From Gp6-AA40 sp035496255 (GTDB lineage: Bacteria > Acidobacteriota > Vicinamibacteria > Vicinamibacterales > UBA2999), in NCBI GenBank assembly GCA_035496255.1, contig DATJEU010000062.1:1-64000 (forward strand): a DNA stretch of 64,000 bases, read 5' to 3'. This document shows positions 35,851 to 43,758 of this stretch, piece after piece. The position numbers were made by a program, and so were the translations under genes. Position 1 is the first letter of the stretch. Each line of letters opens with the position of its first letter. The notes below the pieces were generated by a model. The model saw only the letters and a program-made list of their open reading frames with translations. It had not been told where the DNA came from and did not search any database.

Positions 35851-36876
35851 TCAGTGACGGCAATCCTGCGAAATCCGGGCGGCAATGGACGGCGCACCAG
35901 CGGGTGGCCGCATCCCGGCGATCTCCATCCGCCGGACGCGCATCGCCACGTAGGCGGGGTCGCTGCACCGCGGAAACGTCAATGGCGAGGTCATGTCTGC
36001 AGCCACCGGCCCGATATACAACACCGCGTCGAGGTGATCTTCGAAGCGGTGATTCGCGTCCCAGTACGCTGCGGGCGGCCGGGGGCCGTAGAAGAAATCG
36101 TATTCCGCGGCACCGATAGGCGTTCCGCGAACCGACGCGATGGCTGGTGTGTGCCACGTCGACACATCCGGCTGGAGTTCTGCGATACGGCCGCCGGCGC
36201 TGGCGATCGCGAAAAACGGAATGCCGTCGGCCGACAGTCGTGCGCCGAAGCTGCGCGGTGGACGCTCGGTCCGCGCCTGAAAGTGGCCATCGCCGAAAAT
36301 CGCGAGCGCCCGACGGTTTCTGGCGATCACTTCCCGTTCGATCAGATCGGCGGCGAATGAATCGCGCCGCAGACTCAGCGCGCGGTACTCGTCGGTGGTG
36401 GTCACGGCGTCCCAGTCGATTGGCGGGTCACCGAGAAGGACACGCATTCGCTGGTCGGGCGGACGTCCGGCGTTGACCTCTCGGACGGTCCGGAATACAG
36501 CCTCGTAGATGGGTCGATCCCAGGTGGGATTCGCCGCCGTTGTGTCCTCCCACACCTTGCGCAGATCGGCCTCCGCCACGGTGTCGCCGCGGACGAACCG
36601 GTCGATCAGGTCCTGATAGCGCGACGCGCCGAACTCGACGACGACGTCATCGACGACGCCGGCCAGGCGGGGATCGCGCAGGAGTGCCAGACGGAACGCG
36701 GAGAGGCGCTCGCTGCCGTGCGTGTCGCCCAATCCCACCACGCGATACGCGTGAAAGGCGTTGACGATGGCGCTGACGGCGTCCTGTGGTACTGCTGGCG
36801 TGATCTCGGCCTGGCCTGAGACGAGTGCTGCCGGCATCGCGAGGGCCAGAACCGCGACCGCGAGGCGGATTCGCAT
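35851..36876 (-). CDS. Secreted ChaN/EreA-like protein
   Basis: This 341-residue protein has a signal peptide (about 1-22). The core opens VVGLGDTHGSERLSAFRLAL, then VVVEFGASRYQDLIDRF and a later IFGDGHFQA motif. The paired G-D-x-H-x-S/G and VVEFG blocks recall the ChaN/erythromycin-esterase-like superfamily, whose members bind haem or hydrolyse esters. I place it there by motif only. It has its own promoter at 36886-36913 and no operon partner. Confidence 0.6.
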   Translation of the reverse strand: MRIRLAVAVLALAMPAALVSGQAEITPAVPQDAVSAIVNAFHAYRVVGLGDTHGSERLSAFRLALLRDPRLAGVVDDVVVEFGASRYQDLIDRFVRGDTVAEADLRKVWEDTTAANPTWDRPIYEAVFRTVREVNAGRPPDQRMRVLLGDPPIDWDAVTTTDEYRALSLRRDSFAADLIEREVIARNRRALAIFGDGHFQARTERPPRSFGARLSADGIPFFAIASAGGRIAELQPDVSTWHTPAIASVRGTPIGAAEYDFFYGPRPPAAYWDANHRFEDHLDAVLYIGPVAADMTSPLTFPRCSDPAYVAMRVRRMEIAGMRPPAGAPSIAARISQDCRH

Positions 36877-36885
36877 GCCGTGGAC

Positions 36886-36913
36886 GTTATGCTATTTTTA
36901 TAACATACGTCAA
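36886..36913 (-). promoter_or_regulatory. Sigma70-like promoter of ChaN-like gene
   Basis: On the minus strand TTGACG (36908-36913) and CATAAC (36886-36891) are separated by 16 bp, in an AT-rich island. The -10 lies 9 nt before the ATG, again predicting a leaderless or very short leader. Confidence 0.5.
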
Positions 36914-37003
36914 CCGGCGTCAGCGAGCGTCCGCGGGTCGGGAGAGGTGACGCGGCTCAGGGTTGTCGATCGCGTCGACCTGCCCGACGAAACGACGGTC
37001 CGA

Positions 37004-38125
37004 TCAATTCTCCGATGGCTTCTCCGCGTGATCGATGACGAGCGCGTCGACCGGCGCATTGGTCGACTCGAACCGCAGCCCAAGCTGCTCCTGGATCGCC
37101 GTGAACAACCCAGGCGGTGCGTTGGGATCACCCGACGCGGGCGGCACCCGGACGCCGAGGCCCCTGAACTGCGATTCGTCAGGCGTCCACGTCAGGGTGA
37201 AGTCGTAGCGTCCCGGCAACCCGGTACGATCGATGACCGGCCGATCGAGGACGGCCGACTGCATGACGTTGGCGAGGTCGGCGATCCGCGCATTCAGGGC
37301 CGGGAGCACGCCAAGGCCCCTGAACAGCAGACTGGGGAGACCACCTGGATTGGTATCGTTCTTCGTCAGCTTCGGCCCGCCGGGGCCGACGACGATGGCG
37401 TAGACAGGCAGTGAGCGCTGGTCACGATGGAAGGCCACCTTGAACCGGTCTGCCAATAATTGCTGGATCATCTTCCGGAGTTGCTGCTGGTTGGGTACGC
37501 CTTCCGCCTGCGGCTGGCCGGTGATGTCGAACTTCTCGGTGCCGGCCCATTCCGGTGCCCCCACAACCTGACGAGCCTGGACGTCGTAGGCGAACGAGAT
37601 CAGATCGCCCAGCGTCGTGTTGATGGTGATGACCTGGCGGCCTCGCACGGTGAACAGCCTGCCCTGGGCATCAGGGTTACTCGGCTTGATGGTGGCCACC
37701 TCGAACACCGCCGGGGCGTCGGCCGCCATCGCCGCCGGCGGCTTCGGCAGCGGCCACGCCGCATCGCCCGTGGCCCGCGTCAGCGCCAGCGGAATGGAGC
37801 CCGCTCCTTGCGACCACGTACCGATGCATGACGCGCCGTCGGCGCTCAGCCGGCCTTCGAACCTCGCATTGATGGCGGCGACACCAATCCTCATCGTCCC
37901 GCTCTGGAAGACGGGAGTGGCGGCGATCCCCTGAGCGGCCTGATCGATCGAATAGAACGTACCTTTGAGCGCGCCACCCTCGGAGGCGACGGTGAACACC
38001 ACACGCAGCCGATTTCCACCAGCCTCGAGCGTGCCCTGCCATGTACCGGTGACGTCCTGGGCGTATGCGGCGCCGGTCGACCACAGCACAATGGCCACGA
38101 GCCAGCACAATGCGTTCTTCTTCAT
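37004..38125 (-). CDS. TIGR03435-family protein with N-terminal beta domain
   Basis: This 373-residue secreted protein has a signal peptide (1-22) and an N-terminal lipocalin-like beta region (VTGTWQGTLEAGGNRLRVVF to CIGTWSQGAGSIPLAL, about 24-115). The TIGR03435 core follows (FEVATIKPSNPDAQGRLF, IQQLLADRFKVAFHRDQRSL, VIDRTGLPGRYDFTLTWTPD), ending VIDHAEKPSEN. The family is abundant in acidobacteria and has no known function. The added N-terminal domain distinguishes this copy from the others in the window. Confidence 0.8.
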   Translation of the reverse strand: MKKNALCWLVAIVLWSTGAAYAQDVTGTWQGTLEAGGNRLRVVFTVASEGGALKGTFYSIDQAAQGIAATPVFQSGTMRIGVAAINARFEGRLSADGASCIGTWSQGAGSIPLALTRATGDAAWPLPKPPAAMAADAPAVFEVATIKPSNPDAQGRLFTVRGRQVITINTTLGDLISFAYDVQARQVVGAPEWAGTEKFDITGQPQAEGVPNQQQLRKMIQQLLADRFKVAFHRDQRSLPVYAIVVGPGGPKLTKNDTNPGGLPSLLFRGLGVLPALNARIADLANVMQSAVLDRPVIDRTGLPGRYDFTLTWTPDESQFRGLGVRVPPASGDPNAPPGLFTAIQEQLGLRFESTNAPVDALVIDHAEKPSEN

Positions 38126-38186
38126 GTTGCTGTCCCTGAAGAGAGTAATGGCGGTGTCGCCATGCAGCGCGACGCGCGCGAAATGT

Positions 38187-38501
38187 TCAGAGCAATGTCC
38201 TGGGTGTCCAGTCGGTCGCTTCGAGAATCGTCAGATACTCCTCGTCCGAGATTCTCGACGTGCCTCCATACTCACACGCCAGGACGAACATGTTCTGGTT
38301 CTCATCCCAATTCCGTTGAACGACCCGGCAGGGAACGGTGATCGAGCCAGCCGACATCGTGAACAATTCGCCGATCTTGGGAATTGTTTCGAGGTCCGTC
38401 TGCTTACTGAAACGGACATCGGCGACGCCATAAGGAAAGGCGGTGGACTTCACCTTCGGCCGGACGGGAAGCCTGAGGCGCACCTCTACGACTTGGGACA
38501 T
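38187..38501 (-). CDS. Small hypothetical protein
   Basis: The likely start is MSQVVEVRLRLPVRPKVKST, giving 104 residues. It is predicted to be mostly beta strands with an acidic C-terminal helix (SDEEYLTILEATDW). No transmembrane segment or known motif is recognised. It lies downstream of and convergent with nothing, in the same orientation as the TIGR03435 gene that follows. Codon use matches its neighbours, which supports a real gene. Confidence 0.55.
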   Translation of the reverse strand: MSQVVEVRLRLPVRPKVKSTAFPYGVADVRFSKQTDLETIPKIGELFTMSAGSITVPCRVVQRNWDENQNMFVLACEYGGTSRISDEEYLTILEATDWTPRTLL

Positions 38502-38588
38502 GTCGCATTCTACCCGGCGAACCGAAATCGCCGCTCTCGTCGACCACGTGCCGGTCGTCCGGGCCGGACGAAACAGGTCGTTCTTTGT

Positions 38589-38705
38589 ATGATGACCTCC
38601 ATCAAACCGGTGCCGGAACGGGAAGCCAGGCAGGCGCGGGACGACCTCAAACAGCGGCTTGCCCGGCGGTCGCGTCAGTCGCTGCGCCAGCGAGACACCT
38701 CGTAA
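38589..38705 (+). CDS. Possible 38-residue basic peptide
   Basis: A short frame encodes MMTSIKPVPEREARQARD followed by a helical Arg/Gln-rich tail. It would form one amphipathic basic helix. No ribosome binding site is clear. It could be chance coding in a GC-rich gap. Confidence 0.2.
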   Translation: MMTSIKPVPEREARQARDDLKQRLARRSRQSLRQRDTS

Positions 38706-38876
38706 GGGGTGACGCGCGGGCCCGTCCACGTGCTCAGGGTTGTGCGGCGACCCCGACGGTGAGCCATGCCGCAAACATGGCGATGGCGATGCCAAACGCC
38801 AGAACAGTGCGCACGGTCGCGGCCGGCAGCCGTGAGGCACCGGGCAGCTCCTGCCCTCGCTTGCATCGATCACGAG

Positions 38877-38901
38877 ATTTAGTCTATAAGTGCGACTAAA
38901 T
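38877..38901. promoter_or_regulatory. Palindromic PadR operator over the start codon
   Basis: ATTTAGTC-N9-GACTAAAT has perfect 8-bp arms and ends inside the padR ATG (38900). TATAAG (38885-38890) in the centre fits a -10, so repressor binding would block both polymerase and a leaderless start. Confidence 0.7.
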
Positions 38902-39232
38902 GGACGCCCGGATGCTCACCGACTTCGAATTGATGATCCTTCTCGCGATCCTGCGGGTCGGCGACGAGGCATACGGAGTGCCGATTTCCAGGCAGATCGA
39001 GGCGGCGACCGCCCGTCCCGTCACACGCGCTTCCGTCTACACGGCATTGGACCGGCTGCAGCGCCTCGGGCTGGTGACCTCAACGCTGGGGCAGCCGACA
39101 CCGGAACGGGGTGGACGCGCGAAACGCTTCTTCACGGTCACGGCCCAAGGACTGCGCGCGGTGAAAGAGGCCCAGCGGGCGTTCGCGACGATGTGGAGGG
39201 GACTGCCGCAACTGAAGGGGAACCTGTCATGA
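38900..39232 (+). CDS. PadR-family transcriptional repressor
   Basis: This 110-residue winged-HTH protein has the PadR core (DFELMILLAILRVGDEAYGV, RASVYTALDRLQRLGLV, GGRAKRFFTVTAQG). A short C-terminal helix follows, typical of the small subfamily often seen before permease-like genes in acidobacteria. It is first of three overlapping genes (ATGA with the next). A perfect palindrome covers its start codon, so autorepression is likely. The effector is unknown. Confidence 0.9.
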   Translation: MDARMLTDFELMILLAILRVGDEAYGVPISRQIEAATARPVTRASVYTALDRLQRLGLVTSTLGQPTPERGGRAKRFFTVTAQGLRAVKEAQRAFATMWRGLPQLKGNLS

Positions 39233-39813
39233 GACGCATCGCAGACGAAGGCATCCGCCTCCTCGATCGCATCGGTCAGGGCGAGCTGGCGGGGGACCTC
39301 GCGGAGGAACTTCACTTGGACCGATCGCCGGCATGGGTTCTTGCGCAGGCGATGGCCGCCGTCGTCGGTGCGGCCGCGACCGCCGTGCGTTCGCAGCCGT
39401 ACCTGACCTTCAGGGCCGTGGCTACCGCGTGGATCACCCTGCAGATCGTCAATGGCCAGTGGCCGTTCGCACCACACCTGGGTATCACCGGGTGGCTGTT
39501 GACGTCGGCGGGCGGCCCCTTCGTCATGGTCACGCAATACGTCGCGTGTGGCTGGGTGGTGGCTCGCCTTCATCGTGAGAATCCGGTGCCACTGGTCTTC
39601 GCGTCGGCCGGCTTCCTGACGCTGACGAATGCCGTGTACGTGATGATGCGGACGCTCGGCATGATGCGATTCCGGCCGTCGTGGTTCGCGGTCGATTTCG
39701 TCGCCATGCCGATCGTGCTGCTCCTGCCGCTGGTGACGATCGTCGGCGGCCTGTGGGGCGCGGATTTCTGGCGCGGTGGACCCCTCGACCGCGACATGAA
39801 GGTGGCGCGGTGA
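39229..39813 (+). CDS. Hypothetical membrane protein in PadR operon
   Basis: This 194-residue protein has a charged N-terminal cytoplasmic helix (RIADEGIRLLDRIGQGELAG, then DLAEELHLDRSPAWV) and about four membrane segments. LAEELHLDRSPAWVLAQ resembles the short leader seen in PadR-linked membrane proteins of this group. It overlaps the padR stop by 4 bp, and its own stop overlaps the TIGR03435 GTG. No enzyme motif is seen. A role with the PadR-controlled secreted protein is suggested by the operon only. Confidence 0.7.
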   Translation: MRRIADEGIRLLDRIGQGELAGDLAEELHLDRSPAWVLAQAMAAVVGAAATAVRSQPYLTFRAVATAWITLQIVNGQWPFAPHLGITGWLLTSAGGPFVMVTQYVACGWVVARLHRENPVPLVFASAGFLTLTNAVYVMMRTLGMMRFRPSWFAVDFVAMPIVLLLPLVTIVGGLWGADFWRGGPLDRDMKVAR

Positions 39814-40685
39814 AGACCGCCGCGCGCGCGTGGGCATTCGCAGCAGGCGGCTTTGCCATCTTCACGATCGCGACGCACGCACAGGCACCGGCGTCGCTGA
39901 CGTTCGACGTCGCGTCGATCAAGACGAGCGGCGCCGCGGATGCCGGTCTGAACGTGTTCCCCGGCGTCTTCCCGTCGCCCGATGGCAGCGTGCGCGCGAC
40001 CAACGCGACGCTACGCGTGTTGATCGGGTTTGCCTACAACGTCGAGGACGACCAGATTCTCGGCGGGCCACCCTGGCAGCTCACTTCGCGCTTCGACATC
40101 AATGCTCGCCCCGACGCGACCGGTCCGCGCACAACGGATGCCGCACGCCAGAGGCTGAAGGCGCTGCTCGCCGACCGCTTCCACCTGCAGGCGCATGACG
40201 AGACTCGCGAGATGACCGTTTCCGCGCTCGTGCGGCCAGACCGCGACGCTGCGCTCGGACCCAACCTGAAGCCGACCACCACCGACTGCACCGCTGCCGG
40301 CGCGGAGTGCCGCACCTTTGTGGCGCCGACCGCCGGGCGCGGGGGCCCGCTGCAGATGTCCATCCGCGGCGTCGGTATGCCGCTCAGCGCGTTGTGCAAG
40401 ACGATTGGGCAGGCGATCGGCCGTCGCGTGATCGACGGCACGGGCCTTACCGGGCTGTACGACTTCGAGATGGAGCTTCCGATCGACCCAGAGGTGATGG
40501 TGCGAGCGCTGAGGCAGTCCGGCGTGTCGCTTCCTCCCGGTGCGGCGCCCCGAGCTGCCGATCCGTCGGACACGCCGGCGATGACCACGATCGTGCAGCA
40601 GCGGCTTGGCCTGAGACTCGAAACACAGAAAGCGCAGGTGCCGGTCCTGGTGATCGACGGCGCTGAGATGCCGACGCCGGACTAG
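39810..40685 (+). CDS. TIGR03435-family protein
   Basis: This 291-residue protein starts at GTG. It has a signal peptide (about 1-25) and the family blocks LTFDVASIKTSG, LLADRFHLQAHDETREM, VIDGTGLTGLYDFEMELPID and terminal VIDGAEMPTPD. Three Cys residues (C160, C166, C202 by approximate count) could form a disulfide. It is third in the PadR operon, which is notable because most family members stand alone. The function is unknown. Confidence 0.82.
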   Translation: MKTAARAWAFAAGGFAIFTIATHAQAPASLTFDVASIKTSGAADAGLNVFPGVFPSPDGSVRATNATLRVLIGFAYNVEDDQILGGPPWQLTSRFDINARPDATGPRTTDAARQRLKALLADRFHLQAHDETREMTVSALVRPDRDAALGPNLKPTTTDCTAAGAECRTFVAPTAGRGGPLQMSIRGVGMPLSALCKTIGQAIGRRVIDGTGLTGLYDFEMELPIDPEVMVRALRQSGVSLPPGAAPRAADPSDTPAMTTIVQQRLGLRLETQKAQVPVLVIDGAEMPTPD

Positions 40686-40693
40686 CCTAGACG

Positions 40694-41590
40694 CTAGCTG
40701 GCCTTCGGGTACAGCGTCGCGCGGTAGTCGGCCGCGAATGTCTCGACGCCCTTCGTTGTCAGCGCGTGCTCGATATTGAACCGCTGCCACGGCTGGTCGA
40801 GCGCGATCTCGCGATACTCGATGCGTGCGCCTTGTGGCGCGTAGGTGAACCCGGCATCGGGCATCGGGAAACCGGCGTCCGCCCACTCGCGGAGAACTTT
40901 CGTGGGAACGGTGACGAGATCGGCGTCGATCGAGAAACAGCCGAGCAGATGCGCCAGTGAGCGGATGCTCGCGGCCAGGACCAGCACGTGGCCGTCGCCG
41001 CGCGCGTACATCCGCTTGATGTTGGCGACGAGGTCGACGCCGTTCTGGCCGATGTCGTCGAGGCGACCGATGAACGGCGACACATACGCGGGGGCCGTCG
41101 TGCCACGTGTGGCGCCGTAGACGGCCGCCGCCTGTTCCTGTGAAAAGCACAGCGTGATGTTCACGCGAATACCTTCACCGACAGACCGTTCGGCCGCCTT
41201 GAGTCCTTCAGGGGTGCACGGGTATTTCACGTAGGCGTTCGGGATCCACGAGAACATCTCGCGGCCCTGCTGATACATGCGGTCCGCGGTGGTCTGCAGA
41301 TCGCCGAACACTTCGATGGAGACGCCGGCGTCGCCGACGAGCGGTGAGATCGTCTCCACGATTCTGCGATATTCGTCGAGCTCCTGCTGTTCGGTCAGTT
41401 TGTGACCGGCGCGGACGAGGCGGGCGATGTCCGGGTTCTTCGCGATCAGTGATGGATTCGTCGTCTGCCCATCGACGAATCCGAGCAGGTCCTTGACCTC
41501 GCGCGTCTCCGCCGGATCCCCACCGTCGACGAGGATGCGCGTTCGTGGTCGCACGGCCGGACGTGTGCGGTGATCGGTTGCATCTGCCAT
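40694..41590 (-). CDS. tal: Transaldolase
   Basis: This 298-residue transaldolase transfers a dihydroxyacetone unit between sugar phosphates in the non-oxidative pentose phosphate pathway. The Schiff-base Lys lies in NAYVKYPCTPEG. TTNPSLIAKNPDI near the N-terminus and VSPFIGRLDDIGQNGVDLV are family signatures. It follows the two transketolase subunits on the same strand after a 19-bp gap, so the three genes form a pathway operon. Confidence 0.88.
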   Translation of the reverse strand: MADATDHRTRPAVRPRTRILVDGGDPAETREVKDLLGFVDGQTTNPSLIAKNPDIARLVRAGHKLTEQQELDEYRRIVETISPLVGDAGVSIEVFGDLQTTADRMYQQGREMFSWIPNAYVKYPCTPEGLKAAERSVGEGIRVNITLCFSQEQAAAVYGATRGTTAPAYVSPFIGRLDDIGQNGVDLVANIKRMYARGDGHVLVLAASIRSLAHLLGCFSIDADLVTVPTKVLREWADAGFPMPDAGFTYAPQGARIEYREIALDQPWQRFNIEHALTTKGVETFAADYRATLYPKAS

Positions 41591-41609
41591 AAAGATCGAC
41601 CTTTCTTTC

Positions 41610-42629
41610 CTAGGTATGTTCCGGCCGTCGTCTGCTCACGACCGTTTCGGCCAGGCGCGCGATGTGCGGCCCGGTCAGCTCGAAGTGCTCCAGCAACTGC
41701 TGCGGGTCGCCGGATTCGCCGAAGCGATCGTGCATGCCGACACGGATCAGCGGCAACGGCTCGTGCTCGCCGAGCAGCTCGGCGACGGCGCCGCCCAGGC
41801 CGCCGGCCACCTGGGCCTCTTCGGCAGTCATGACGATTCCCGTCTTGCGCGCACTGGCGAGAATCGTCAGGTGGTCGAGCGGTTTCACGGTTGCGCAGTT
41901 GATGACGTCCGCGGTGATCCCCTTCGCCGACAGCGCTTCGGCCGCGACGAGTGCGTGGTACACCATCGGCCCGCAGGCGACCAGCGTGAGATCCGTGCCT
42001 TCGCGCAGGACCTGGGCGTTGCCGAGGGTGAATGGCGTTGCGCTGGTCGTGACGACCGGAGTCTTGTCGCGCGCGAGACGGATATAGACCGGGCCGTCAC
42101 TTGTGGCGACCGCGATGGTCGCCTTCTCGGCCTCGAGACTGTCACACGGCACCACGACACGCATGTTGGGGAGGACGCGCATCAGGGCGATGTCTTCGAG
42201 CATCTGATGCGTGCCACCATCGGGACCAACCGACACGCCGGCATGCGAGCCGACGATCTTCACGTTGGTGTCGTTCAGGCAGATGGTCGTGCGGATCTGC
42301 TCCCAGTTGCGGCCGGGTGAAAACGCCGCGTAGCTCGAGACGAACGGAATCTTGCCGGCCAGTGCCATCCCCGCCGCCACCGTGACCAGGTTCTGTTCGG
42401 CCACGCCGATTTCGACGTAGCGATCGACGAACGCTTTCGCGAAGCCGTCCATCTTCGTCGATTCCTTCAAATCCGCGCAGAGCGCCACCACCTGCGGATT
42501 GCGGCGGCCAGCTTCGACCAGGCCGCGGCCAAAGCCGACGCGAATCGCTTCCTGTTCGACGTCCTGCTGATACAGCTTCGGGTTCAGACCGACGCTGGCG
42601 GTGGTCGACGCGCGCCCGTCGGCCGTCAC
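41610..42629 (-). CDS. Transketolase C-terminal subunit
   Basis: This 339-residue protein carries the pyrimidine-binding and C-terminal domains of transketolase (LNDTNVKIVGSHAGVSVGPD, AEQNLVTVAAGMALAGKIPF). In split transketolases this subunit pairs with a separate thiamine-diphosphate/Mg subunit. That partner is the upstream gene, overlapping by 4 bp. The Glu in IGVAEQNLV corresponds to the residue that activates the cofactor. Xylulose 5-phosphate or 1-deoxyxylulose-type donors are possible. The adjacent transaldolase favours the pentose phosphate role. Confidence 0.88.
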   Translation of the reverse strand: MTADGRASTTASVGLNPKLYQQDVEQEAIRVGFGRGLVEAGRRNPQVVALCADLKESTKMDGFAKAFVDRYVEIGVAEQNLVTVAAGMALAGKIPFVSSYAAFSPGRNWEQIRTTICLNDTNVKIVGSHAGVSVGPDGGTHQMLEDIALMRVLPNMRVVVPCDSLEAEKATIAVATSDGPVYIRLARDKTPVVTTSATPFTLGNAQVLREGTDLTLVACGPMVYHALVAAEALSAKGITADVINCATVKPLDHLTILASARKTGIVMTAEEAQVAGGLGGAVAELLGEHEPLPLIRVGMHDRFGESGDPQQLLEHFELTGPHIARLAETVVSRRRPEHT

Positions 42630-43471
42630 TGGTGTTCACTCCGGATGTGCTCGCCGATGGTGCGCAACTGGTGCAGCGCCCGCCGGCCTTCCTCTGCGTT
42701 CGGCGGCTTGCCGTGCCAATGGAAGTCGTATTCCATGAAATCGACGCCCTTGCCGGGAATCGTGTGCGCGAGGATCATCACCGGCTTGTTTTCGATCGTT
42801 CGCGCGTAGCGACACGCATCGATGATCTGCGTGAAGTTGTGGCCGTCGATCTCCAGCACGTGCCAGCCGAACGCTTCCCATTTCGCGCGCAGATCCTCGA
42901 GCGGCATGATCTCTTCCGTCGGCCCGTCGATCTGGATGTTGTTGCGGTCGGTAATCGCGGTCAGATTCGCGAGGCGGTACTTGCCCGCGAACAGGGCGGC
43001 CTCCCACGTGTTGCCTTCCTCCTGCTCGCCATCGCTCATCAGGCAGTACACGCGCTGATCCCTGATGCCATCCATCTGCCACGCTTTGGCAATGCCGGAC
43101 GCCTGCGACAGGCCGGAGCCCAGCGGCCCACTCGTCGTCTCGACGCCGGGGAGTCGCAACCGTTCGGGGTGTCCCTGCAGCCGCGACCCGAATTTGCGCA
43201 ATGTGCGAAGTTCCTCCACCGGAAAGTAGCCCGCGCGCGCCATCGCCGCGTAACGGACGGGCGTGATGTGGCCGTTCGACAGGATCAGCCGATCGCGTTT
43301 CGGCCAGTCCGGGTTCTTCGGGTCGTGCTTGAGGACGACGAAATAGAGCGCTGTGAAGACGTCCGCCATGCCAAGTGGGCCGGCGGAGTGGCCGCTGCCG
43401 GCCTCGACCAGCATGGTGATGATGTCCTGACGAATCGTGTTCGCCATCTGCTCGAGCTGCGAGTTCGTCAT
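42626..43471 (-). CDS. Transketolase N-terminal subunit
   Basis: This 281-residue protein is the thiamine-diphosphate-binding half of a split transketolase. The GDG-type cofactor motif appears as CLMSDGEQEEGNTWEAALFA followed by NNIQIDG. SGHSAGPLGMADVFTALYF near the N-terminus matches the family. It is first of the operon and overlaps the C-terminal subunit by 4 bp. The 287 bp between it and the divergent kinase (43472-43758) hold no gene that I can support. Confidence 0.9.
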   Translation of the reverse strand: MTNSQLEQMANTIRQDIITMLVEAGSGHSAGPLGMADVFTALYFVVLKHDPKNPDWPKRDRLILSNGHITPVRYAAMARAGYFPVEELRTLRKFGSRLQGHPERLRLPGVETTSGPLGSGLSQASGIAKAWQMDGIRDQRVYCLMSDGEQEEGNTWEAALFAGKYRLANLTAITDRNNIQIDGPTEEIMPLEDLRAKWEAFGWHVLEIDGHNFTQIIDACRYARTIENKPVMILAHTIPGKGVDFMEYDFHWHGKPPNAEEGRRALHQLRTIGEHIRSEHQ

Positions 43472-43758
43472 CGACGGTTGAGTCTCCCAGGGCGTCTGAT
43501 CAGATGTCGGTGAACCAAATGCAAGACCCGGGCTGATCTCGATCCGTCCGCTGACGCCGTTGGCGAACGCTGTGCCGCAGCCCGCGGGACGCTCGCCGCC
43601 TTTGCCGTCAATAGCGCCATCTACTGGTGGGTCAATCGCAGGCGCCGAATGGAGGTCGCGCGATCAGCGACATCGACCCACCCGAGCGGCGTCACACGAC
43701 GCAGCATCGCTCAGAAGTCGACTGAGCACGTCGCCGCCTGCGCTATCCTTCGCTCACC

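Noticed and set aside
38735..38885. Hydrophobic minus-strand segment LAFGIAIAMFAAWLTVGVAA
   Set aside because: It reads like a membrane helix, but the frame has no start codon or ribosome binding site before a stop at about 38886. It could be a relic.
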